Positions 26,500 through 34,259 of a stretch of DNA of 64,000 nucleotides are shown one piece after another. Origin of the DNA: Bacteroidota bacterium. Lineage in GTDB: Bacteria > Bacteroidota > Bacteroidia > AKYH767-A > OLB10. Position numbers and translations under genes: made by a program. Every line of letters starts with the position of its first letter. Positions within the stretch are counted from its first letter, which is position 1. Where the stretch lies: assembly GCA_016709725.1 (NCBI GenBank), contig JADJMG010000006.1:62001-126000 (forward strand). The letters run 5' to 3'. The notes under the pieces were generated by a model that saw nothing but the letters and a program-made list of their open reading frames with translations, ran no database searches and had not been told where the DNA came from.

Positions 26500-27555
26500 T
26501 TTAAACGGTCTATAGAAAAAAGAATATTGTATTTGTCATTATTTAAATCTGTTATCTCAAGTCTATACATATTTCCATAATTTATCCCAGAAATACCTTT
26601 TGTTTCAATATCATAAACCCGATTCCAATTTTAAAGATGGAACATTCTTTAGTTTTTTACCATCGGTAAGATCAAGAATACTATATTTTAATTTGCGCTC
26701 ATTATATCTATTTTGAAAAGAAAATTTTAAAACAGAACCATAAACATATTTACCATTATTTACTTTCGTATTTACAAGTCTATAATCATAAAGCATTGAA
26801 TCTTTTTCCTCTTTTCCAATTTCAAAATTTACGATACTAGATCTACCTACTTCGATGCCAGTATTAAAATTTTTAATTTGCCAAAAGTATTTCGTGTTTT
26901 CCTTTAATTTAGGGGCATTTAAGGGGTACTCAGTACAAAATCCAATGGAATTAAATTCATAAAATGGTGGTTGTTCAATGGTATGGTTTGTTGACTGTAA
27001 ATCTTGAGAATTTTCCCAAATGGTAATGGTAGTTGTTGCATTTGAATTTAAACTGGGGCCACCGAAGCAAAATAGGAGGGGAACTCCTTCCATTTGCTTT
27101 TCTAATGGAATCATCGGTATTAGCATAACAGGATCGATGGTAATATTCCATTCTGAACTGCTTAATACCTTATTGTTTTCTTCTCCATTTAGAATCACAC
27201 ATGAAAGAAGATAATTTCCAGGAAATAAACTTTTAGAAAGGGAATAAAAATTTTCTATACAGTTAAAAGCAGTGGATAAAGTAAGACCTGGATCAATCAA
27301 CACTTGATTACAGCTTTGAGAATAGACTTCCATTTCAACGCTACGAATGTGTACTTCAATATTCACTTTTTGTGCGACGGAACTTCCATTTGTAATACTA
27401 AATAAATTGGTTTGGCTTAAATTCAAATCGCTATTAAATGATTGCAGCCCTCTGTGAATAGTAAATTGTGCGAATCCATTGTTTATAGTAAGTGCCATTA
27501 TGATACTAAAACAGATTAATAAACGAAGGCAAGAAGTATATTTTTTCATTTTCAA
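26496..27555 (-). CDS. Secreted fibronectin-like protein of the RHS operon (one frameshift)
   Basis: It starts MKMKKYTSCLRLLICFSIIM and has a signal peptide ending NNGFAQ. The body contains NTKYFWQIKNFNTGIEVGRS, typical of fibronectin-type sandwich repeats. The frame stops at 26611, yet the adjoining frame goes on YDIETKGISGINYGNMYRLE and ITDLNNDKYNILFSIDRLK to TGA at 26496-26498, so the full protein is about 352 aa. It is coupled to the lipoprotein gene. Similar genes (TANFOR-type or surface proteins) precede RHS operons in Bacteroidota, but I do not assign a family. Confidence 0.6.
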
Positions 27556-27559
27556 GCTA

Positions 27560-29401
27560 TTATATTGTTAGAGTACTACCTAGTTGAATTCTGTATCTGT
27601 GTTGAGTAAAATTATCGGTATAGTAATTTGTATAGTAAGAGAAATTAACATTCCAATTGTTTCTTACTTTCCATTGTATTCGAGAACTCAGCATATGAGT
27701 CCAGAGCATATTATTATAATAATTTTCAATGCCATATTCAGTAAGAATGGAAAATAATTTATTAGAGTAAGTTAAATTGCAACTATGCAATTGATGAATG
27801 ATCTTCAAATTTTCAGAGGCATTTTGAATACTTATATCAGAATCGAACCCTACTGACCAAATTTGTTCTATTTGAATTTTATTTCCAAATCTGACTCTTA
27901 AATCATTTCTTGTACTCTGTACTCCTTCAATGGAAGTAGAGTTCTGCCCCCCTTTTAAATATAACTTGCTAATAAGCGTTAACACAGGAAATCGCTTTGT
28001 GTATTCTGCTCCTATACCAATTGCAGTAAACTTATTTATGCTGTATTGATACTTACTGGAAAAGTAAGATAAATCACTTAGTATTTTAAATGTTGCTGAT
28101 GGAATCCACCCACCTTGTAAAAAGTACATTTGATTTGACTCCTGATTGGATTGTAATAGATCAACCGTGGAGGGGCTGCTCAAACTTATCATAGGAATAA
28201 GAAAATATTTTTGTTTACTAATTTGAATCATTGCATTTACTCTCTCTTTCCTGCTTGTAAGAATGGAGAATTTTGCGCAATAAACTGTTCACCAATTTCC
28301 TGGATACCAAAGCTAAACTGAACTCCAGTTTTAAGTAGATACTGATACTTCAAAGCAAATAAAATTGACTGTGAAATAGAACTTGAGTCATCTTGTTTTG
28401 TATTTGATTTTCCAATTTCGAAATCAATTTTTTGCCTTTCTCTGTCAAAATTTATTTGGGTGATTCCTGAAAATGTTAAAAGTATTTTTTGTCTACTGTT
28501 ACTTCCGACTCCTTCAAGCTATAGTTTGCTATAGATTTTAGAACATTAATGAAAAATTAACTTTATTTTTCAATGATTTAAAACCAGCTATGATATACTG
28601 ACTATCAAATTTGGGATCTAATTCCATACATTAGTATTCTGAATGTGCGATCCTTGATATTCAACAAATGAATGTCGGTTTCCTACACCGCATTGAACAA
28701 AGCCATTTTTCAATATAACTGTTTCAAACGAAACGCCGGTCATTCTTAAATCCGATAAAAAAAGAGAGCTCGTTCTGGGTACGAAAGTACCTATCTGCAG
28801 AAAAGTTAAATTACTTAACAGTCCTTTCTCAAACCATTTTTTTTCATGAACAAGACTTGCTATGGAGTCTCTTTTCTGATAAGTTCTTATTTTGTTGCCT
28901 GTTTAATAAAAAAAGTTACTAAAGTATCTTTTTAAATTCTGGAACAGTCAATTTAATTGAATCTAATTCTATATTCTTTTTGCTTTCTTTAAATTCTTCA
29001 ATTGACTTTAAAGAATCCTGTGCATTAAATGGTATATCATATGTAATAGTACTTACAATAGAATCAGCATTCAACGTTGTGGTGTATTTCTCAATACTAT
29101 TATCAATGGTTTTGTTTGAAAATTGCTGAATAGTTGAACTCACTTTTTTCTGATACTTTGTTCGTGCTTTATTCAAGTTTCCTCTTGCATTTGCTAAGTC
29201 AAGACCTAATGAAATTGCATTAAAGCGTCCATAGTAGTTAGGCTCTGTTTCTAAACTATAACTCAACCCAATTTCAAGAGGTAAGAAATTTAATACATTC
29301 GAAGAAATGCGAATTGAATTTAGCATTGTAGATTGACGAATATTATCTTGTTGAAGAAAAAATATTGCGTTGAAAACTAGTGCTGTAATTAAACAAATCA
29401 T
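27560..29401 (-). CDS. Outer-membrane beta-barrel-like protein, first gene of the RHS operon (several frameshifts)
   Basis: ATG 29401 gives MICLITALVFNAIFF, a signal peptide. Coding continues through 28919, then in other frames (QIGTFVPRTSSLFLSDLRMT, GIQEIGEQFIAQNSPFLQ) to 28231-27560, where alternating hydrophobic strands (VNFSYYTNYYTDNFTQHR) end in YRIQLGSTLTI, a barrel-like C-terminus. The whole is about 610 aa. It stands first in the operon, 4 bases before the secreted protein gene. It may form or anchor a surface export path for the RHS proteins. That is inferred. Confidence 0.55.
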
Positions 29402-30025
29402 TATACTTCACACTTTGGGCCATACAAAAAATGGTGAAAAAGGCAAATACCAAAGAGGCAATAATATTTCACCATAAAAACCTACTTAATATTTTCAAAT
29501 GTAACGGCTCCTAAAGCTGGAAAATAGAAATGTGTGAAACTATTTAGGATTTGGTTATTAATGACTTATGGTACTTTCTTTTTTGTTGGTATTTTTTTAA
29601 AAATTATATAAATAAGTCTTCATGTTTGATAAGAACAACATTTAAGTGATATGTAAATTGAGTAATAAGTGAAAAATGTCACACAAATAATTTTTTAAAT
29701 GTTTAGTAATTTGATTTGCTATTGCTAAATCAAAGAGAATTCAATTTTCTAAGCTTGTCATTTTTAAATCTAATACGTATTTATACGTAGTAGTTTTCAT
29801 AATGATTTTATAGAGTTTCTCTGTATCCGATTTTGAGTCTAACATTTTCGGCACTCATTCAGTAGTGCAGAATATTTTATTTATTTAAAGTGGAAGTCTT
29901 TTTTTCTTTTATTTCATCCTGTATTTATGATGACATGGTAGCAGTATACGGGTATTTGACACTTCGAATTCGGTAATGGAGTTTGAGTACCCACCCGAAA
30001 AAAAAGGTCAAAATCTTTTTACAAA
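29402..30025. other. AT-rich intergenic region
   Basis: No gene is seen on either strand. It must hold the promoter of the minus-strand RHS operon, but no convincing TTTG / TAnnTTTG pair was found. A GAAAAAAAAGG run lies near 29998. Confidence 0.5.
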
Positions 30026-31000
30026 TTATATATATATCTGCTTTTCTGATTGCATCGTATTTATGTATGCTTCAGGAAAAATATCTTTACCCATACTTGT
30101 GACTCTCTCCGGCATAGCTTTGTTCGGCAAAATTTTTGTAAAATACGCATCAACGAAATGAGAAAATGGAATTTGCATTTCACAGTAATAATTGTCCAAT
30201 CCATTTTCATCGCCTTTCAACGCTTCCACCATATTATCCTGCTCAGAAACTTTTGCTATATATTGATTTGCTAAAGAAAATATCAAATCCTTATCCTGTT
30301 TAAAATAATCTTCATATAAAATCAATGTATCAATGTCTAACACAATTACAGGCTTAACTCTGGAGACATTAATATCTTTCATTTCTCTTAACCTGTTGAG
30401 TTCTTCATCAAACCAACTTTGAATAAGTGTATTTAATCCCAAACAATTAAACATAGGATTATGAATTACAATCATGCAATATATATCAATTTCTAAAACA
30501 TCATAGTCAGTGTCAGCAAATTTTTTGCGAAGCACAAACTCTATATTATTCACCAGTTGCTTAACAGCTTTCAGCTCTCCTGAATTCAATACATAAAACT
30601 TTTCTTTCAATATCGCTTCTAGTTCTGGGAAGTTACGATTATGCTTTGCTATCTCATTCAGCAACACATCTTTTGATTCAAATAGCATAACCATGTGTTT
30701 ATTTCTGACATAGGAATCCGTAGCGCCACTGGTTACCAAATCCATCAGCTGGTCGCCATTTATATAAACATTCTTCCCATCATTAATATTTTCCAATAAC
30801 TTATATAATAGGTATCGCTCACTAAAGTCACCGGAGATTTTTGTCCACAACGCTGATACTCTGTCTTTCTTCTTCAGAACTTTATTATTTACAGCATTTA
30901 GCATAAAATATAGTCCGGTATATATTTTCTGAATTACAAACAATGAAAAAGAAATTCGACAAGTATTATCATTAATTTTATAGAATGGAGCAGTTCTCAA
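30026..31000 (-). CDS. Unknown protein, second half of a reading frame split by TGA
   Basis: A 324-codon frame that continues the frame of the gene upstream after one TGA. The reported TTG start at 31000 is weak, and ATG 30903 (MLNAVNNKVLKKKDRVSAL) is the first good one, but the codons before it (YKINDNTCRISFSLFVIQKI) look like coding. It is rich in helices (VLLNEIAKHNRNFPELEAIL) with VKPVIVLDIDTLILYEDYF near the C-terminus, and no signal peptide. No family is recognised. Confidence 0.6.
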   Translation of the reverse strand: MRTAPFYKINDNTCRISFSLFVIQKIYTGLYFMLNAVNNKVLKKKDRVSALWTKISGDFSERYLLYKLLENINDGKNVYINGDQLMDLVTSGATDSYVRNKHMVMLFESKDVLLNEIAKHNRNFPELEAILKEKFYVLNSGELKAVKQLVNNIEFVLRKKFADTDYDVLEIDIYCMIVIHNPMFNCLGLNTLIQSWFDEELNRLREMKDINVSRVKPVIVLDIDTLILYEDYFKQDKDLIFSLANQYIAKVSEQDNMVEALKGDENGLDNYYCEMQIPFSHFVDAYFTKILPNKAMPERVTSMGKDIFPEAYINTMQSEKQIYI

Positions 31001-31003
31001 TTG

Positions 31004-31726
31004 TCAAAAATCATACTCATCCCATGTAGACCCTGGCTCCATAATCATTTTGTCAATAAACACCTTTGAAGCATCTGGAATGCCAACCTCTATTTTTCCT
31101 TCGTTATCTGCCATCAGTGTTGCAATCGGAAGAGGCAAATAAAACTTTATGTACTCTCTCCAATTTGGAGATTCATAAAACGATAAAAACCCATTTAACA
31201 GTGTTGAAAATCTTTTGTCCGATTCCAGAAACTGAAAAAATAATATTGCTTTTACTGTTTGCGTTTTGAAAGCATTATCTAAATCCACATTAACCAAGTC
31301 ACTTGCGTATAAATTATCAATAATGTACTCAGCAGATTTTATTAGTTTACGAGGTGTTGGCTCTGTTAGATAAACTGACTTTGAACCACCAAAAATCATT
31401 ATGTGATTTATGGTAGTGAAAACATCAAACATATTTTTCTCTAAATCGCCATTTGACATCTTTGGAATATCTGTCTCTGGCAGTTTAAATGCTTCTGAAA
31501 AAGCCATTAGTGCAGTGACAACATTGATAAGTTCAAAATGTTTCCCGTTCTTACTTTCAATCTCTGCTATTTTATTATAAATTTCATTTGCATACTCTTG
31601 GTTCCCCGAACTAAAGAAATACTCAAAGCACAATGTTTTTGCATTCATTGGCTTATGGTCTCTCAATTTGTTTTCGCAATAATGGTTTGTTATTTCTAAT
31701 AGTTCATCCTTTCTAACTTTTGACAA
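31004..31726 (-). CDS. Unknown protein, first half of a reading frame split by TGA
   Basis: A 240 aa, mainly helical protein from ATG 31726 (MSKVRKDELLEITNHYCENK) without signal or membrane segments. It ends SWDEYDF-like in TWDEYDF and TGA, then CAATTG and the next half in the same frame. Either both parts are one protein of about 565 aa with a nonsense or recoded codon, or they are two adjacent genes. Nothing in either half suggests a known family. Neighbours are the RHS operon and the tRNA array. Confidence 0.6.
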   Translation of the reverse strand: MSKVRKDELLEITNHYCENKLRDHKPMNAKTLCFEYFFSSGNQEYANEIYNKIAEIESKNGKHFELINVVTALMAFSEAFKLPETDIPKMSNGDLEKNMFDVFTTINHIMIFGGSKSVYLTEPTPRKLIKSAEYIIDNLYASDLVNVDLDNAFKTQTVKAILFFQFLESDKRFSTLLNGFLSFYESPNWREYIKFYLPLPIATLMADNEGKIEVGIPDASKVFIDKMIMEPGSTWDEYDF

Positions 31727-32144
31727 TAAATCTGTCAGAAACGGAAGTTCCTATCAGGGAATATCAGTTTAAAGTTAATAAATGTGAATAGTCAATCATC
31801 ATAATCTCTAGGCAGGATGTAAAGATTGTAATTCTACGTTATAGATTTCAAACTTTGGCTTTCAAACAGATTTTATTATTGTGAGCCAATTAGATATGAA
31901 TAATCTTTTTTAATTGAGAAGACTAGTAAATCCTATTAAAGACACTGTCCTATACCAATCGAACCTTGTGTTTGAAATTTGGAAACAACGTGTCCTTTTT
32001 TTCTGAAAGGTCTCATGTGAACTTCGGAAAAAGTATTGAACGAAAGGGCGGTTTGCTGTCCTTTTTTCAGGAACAGGACAACAGACCTTTGTTAGGATGG
32101 CGACTAAAAAGAGTCAAAGCAATTGAGAAAAAAACCTTCCAATT
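31727..32144. other. Intergenic stretch with no firm gene
   Basis: A frame from 31966 reads FGKSIERKGGLLSFFQEQDN and KTFQFWKER to 32160, but it lacks codon or family support. No promoter or repeat stands out. Confidence 0.4.
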
Positions 32145-32378
32145 TTGGAAGGAAAGGTAAGCTTTGCCTTTTACATAATTACGTCATTAGTTGGTTTATC
32201 AACATTTTACATTTTGATTTATAGCAGCTTTTTAAAGCCTGAGCAAAAGAACGAACCACCGCCCAATACAGCTATCCTAAATAACCACATAAACGTATAT
32301 ATCATTAATGAAACCGATTCGGGAATACGGATGTTACAAACCATAAAACAAGGCAGCGAGGAGGTGATTTCTAATTAA
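32145..32378 (+). CDS. Small hypothetical protein with one membrane segment
   Basis: A 77 aa frame with a hydrophobic stretch (FYIITSLVGLSTFYILIYSS) and a polar C-terminal tail (INETDSGIRMLQTIKQ). It could be a single-pass membrane protein. TGTCCCCAAAAGTGTCCCCA at 32417-32436 follows it. It may be a remnant of a mobile element beside the tRNA. No family is recognised. Confidence 0.35.
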   Translation: MEGKVSFAFYIITSLVGLSTFYILIYSSFLKPEQKNEPPPNTAILNNHINVYIINETDSGIRMLQTIKQGSEEVISN

Positions 32379-32455
32379 ATTTTGAAACAGGATTTTTTAG
32401 CTTTTCTCAAAAAAAGTGTCCCCAAAAGTGTCCCCACCCTGTAAAGAGCAAAAAA

Positions 32456-32478
32456 AACCTACTGATTTACAGTAGGTT
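32456..32478 (-). terminator. Rho-independent terminator beyond the tRNA array
   Basis: Arms AACCTACTG and CAGTAGGTT (perfect 9 bp, 5-base loop). On the minus strand TTTTTTTG follows. It lies just after the tRNA 3' end at 32490 that carries CCA, so it is probably the original terminator of the tRNA gene. Confidence 0.75.
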
Positions 32479-32800
32479 ATAACTTTAATTGGTAGCGGGG
32501 ATAGGACTCGAACCTATGTCCGCCTAGGCGGATATGAGCCCAACGAAAATTCAAAAGTTTTAAAATTTGTTTTTTAATTATTTCTCTTCCTTTTCCCGAC
32601 TTGTAAAATTTCTCCTGAAGTGAAGCTTCTTGTACTGTTTTAAATGTTTCAAATAATAAAATTTCCCATGGCTGAAATCGTTTAGTATATCCTTTGTTGG
32701 ATGGATGGTTATGTGCCGCAAGTCTTCCTTCCAAATTAGGAGTTCGGCCGACATATGTCTTTTTAAATATTCGACTGAATAAACAGTATACGAAATGCAT
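32477..32800 (-). CDS. Small GIY-YIG endonuclease, array copy 1
   Basis: From ATG 32800 it reads MHFVYCLFSRIFKKTYVGRT, the GIY-YIG core (VYCLF and TYVGRT), then LEGRLAAHNHPSNKGYTKR, PWEILLFETF and EASLQEKFYKSGKGREIIKK. These small stand-alone GIY-YIG proteins of about 85 aa are nuclease-fold proteins related to the UvrC N-terminus and homing endonucleases. This copy runs on into the detached tRNA half (RWAHIRLGGHRF), so the last 25 residues are tRNA-derived. It is part of a three-unit tandem array next to tRNA-fMet. Confidence 0.85.
   Translation of the reverse strand: MHFVYCLFSRIFKKTYVGRTPNLEGRLAAHNHPSNKGYTKRFQPWEILLFETFKTVQEASLQEKFYKSGKGREIIKKQILKLLNFRWAHIRLGGHRFESYPRYQLKL
32490..32545 (-). 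pseudogene. Detached 3' half of tRNA-fMet with encoded CCA
   Basis: On the minus strand it reads CGTTGGGCTCATA, then the palindrome TCCGCCTAGGCGGA in place of the anticodon 3' strand and variable loop, then the T arm (CATAGGTTCGAGTCCTAT) and CCCCGCTACCA. The T arm and acceptor match the intact tRNA at 33834-33906, and this copy alone encodes CCA. The anticodon arm cannot fold normally. Confidence 0.7.
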
Positions 32801-32897
32801 TTTTTCTAAAATTAAAATCCTCGAAAAACTCGATGGATTGACATGAATGAGACATGGACTCGAACCTATGTCCGCCGCGGCGGATTTGAGCCCAAAC

Positions 32898-32926
32898 AAA
32901 AAGCCGACACTTTCGCATCGGCTTTT
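32898..32926 (-). terminator. Array terminator hairpin (copies also at 33349-33377 and 33800-33828)
   Basis: Arms AAAAGCCGA and TCGGCTTTT with a 10-base loop. On the minus strand each copy follows the tRNA 3' end (CCCCGCTACTAAAG) and ends in TTTTT. So the terminator belongs to the intact tRNA and was duplicated with the units. Confidence 0.7.
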
Positions 32927-32943
32927 CTTAGTAGCGGGGATAG

Positions 32944-32959
32944 TCGCGAAGCTTCGCGA
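32944..32959. repeat. Palindrome TCGCGAAGCTTCGCGA within a tRNA T loop (second copy 33396-33411)
   Basis: A perfect 16-bp palindrome replaces three bases (GAC, plus-strand view) of the T arm in two tRNA 3' halves. The same family occurs at 34164, 49034, 49129 and 59476. Confidence 0.8.
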
Positions 32960-33002
32960 TCGAACCTATGTCCGCCTTGGCGGATATGAGCCCAACGAAC
33001 AT

Positions 33003-33251
33003 TCAATAGTTTCTGATATGCTCTTTAATTATTTCTCTTCCTTTTCCCGACTTGTAAAATTTCTCCATTAGTGAAGCTTCTTGTACCGTTTTAAATGATT
33101 CAAAAAATAAAATTTCCCATGGCTGATATCGTTTAGTATATCCTTTGTTAGATGGATGGTTATGTGCCGCAAGTCTTCCTTCCAAATTAGTAGTTCGGCC
33201 GACATATGTCTTTTTAAATATTCGACTGAATAAACAGTAAACGAAATGCAT
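33003..33251 (-). CDS. Small GIY-YIG endonuclease, array copy 2
   Basis: An 82 aa protein from ATG 33251 that ends EIIKEHIRNY before the tRNA-derived segment. It differs from copy 1 at scattered sites (RTTN for RTPN, LMEKF for LQEKF). The GIY-YIG core VYCLF...TYVGRT and the conserved Arg and Glu-bearing helix (EASLMEKFYKSGKGRE) are present. A frame extending upstream to 33458 runs through tRNA fragments and a terminator and is not real. Confidence 0.85.
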   Translation of the reverse strand: MHFVYCLFSRIFKKTYVGRTTNLEGRLAAHNHPSNKGYTKRYQPWEILFFESFKTVQEASLMEKFYKSGKGREIIKEHIRNY

Positions 33252-33454
33252 TTTTTCTAAAATTAAGATCCTCGAAAAACTCGATGGATTGATGTGAATT
33301 AGGTATGGACTCGAACCTATGTCCGCCTTGGCGGATATGAGCCCAACGAAAAAGCCGACACTTTCGCATCGGCTTTTCTTTAGTAGCGGGGATAGTCGCG
33401 AAGCTTCGCGATCGAACCTATGTCCGCCTTGGCGGATATGAGCCCAACGAACAT

Positions 33455-33702
33455 TCAATAGTTTCTGATATGCTCTTTAATTATTTCTCTTCCTTTTCCC
33501 GACTTGTAAAATTTCTCCATTAGTGAAGCTTCTTGTACCGTTTTAAATGATTCAAAAAATAAAATTTCCATGGCTGATATCGTTTAGTATATCCTTTGTT
33601 AGATGGATGGTTATGTGCTCGAAGTCTTCCTTCCAAATTAGTAGTTCGGCCGACATATGTCTTTTTAAATATTCGACTGAATAAACAGTAAACGAAATGC
33701 AT
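33455..33702 (-). CDS. Small GIY-YIG endonuclease, array copy 3 (one-base frameshift)
   Basis: From ATG 33702 it matches copy 2 (RLRAHN instead of RLAAHN) until CC at 33568-33569, where copies 1 and 2 have CCC. The frame then ends at 33520, but the DNA downstream still encodes the same C-terminus to 33455. It is either a consensus error or a dead copy. It is the unit nearest the intact tRNA. Confidence 0.7.
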
Positions 33703-33833
33703 TTTTTTCTAAAATTAGATCCTCGAAAAACTCGATGGATTGATGTGAATTAGGTATGGACTCGAACCTATGTCCGCCTTGGCGGATATGAGCCCAACGA
33801 AAAAGCCGACACTTTCGCATCGGCTTTTCTTTA

Positions 33834-33906
<73 letters not shown>

Positions 33907-33959
33907 ATATATTTTTTGTTTAAGAACAATCAATTTTCAAATTCCCCTTAGCGGGGGTG

Positions 33960-33990
33960 CAAAGTTAAGAAATCCACCTACAACTCCAAG
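33960..33990 (-). promoter_or_regulatory. Promoter of tRNA-fMet
   Basis: On the minus strand TTG (complement of 33987-33990) and TAACTTTG (complement of 33960-33967) are 19 bases apart, fitting the Bacteroidota TTTG / TAnnTTTG pattern about 55 bases before the tRNA. Confidence 0.65.
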
Positions 33991-34122
33991 TAGGATCTCT
34001 TTAATTTAGCATAATTCATTTGATGTCAATATTTTAATAAGTGAAATTTAATGAGTTATTTTAAAAAGAAAGGAATAAAGTTACTGTTTTTTGCATTTGC
34101 CATCTCCTAATCTACAATCCAC

Positions 34123-34225
34123 CCCAGAAGTACAGTGCGTTGCACAGACTTCTGGGCGTAGCATCGCGAGGCTTCGCGATTACCAATTTGCCCCAGAAGT
34201 ACAGAACTGCGTTCAGACTACTGGG
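34123..34225. repeat. Two CCCAGAAGT hairpin repeats with a TCGCGA palindrome between them
   Basis: CCCAGAAGT (34123) pairs with ACTTCTGGG (34148), with an inner TGC/GCA pairing. CCCAGAAGT (34192) pairs with ACTACTGGG (34217). TCGCGAGGCTTCGCGA lies at 34164-34179. All are in the space between the tRNA promoter and the T9SS protein gene. No gene is seen in 33968-34259. Confidence 0.75.
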
Positions 34226-34259
34226 CTCAGAAATATAACTATCGAAACTTTTGCGACAC

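Noticed and set aside
31966..32160. A 64-codon frame as a gene
   Set aside because: No start context, no family likeness, and it overlaps the next small frame. It is only mentioned as intergenic.
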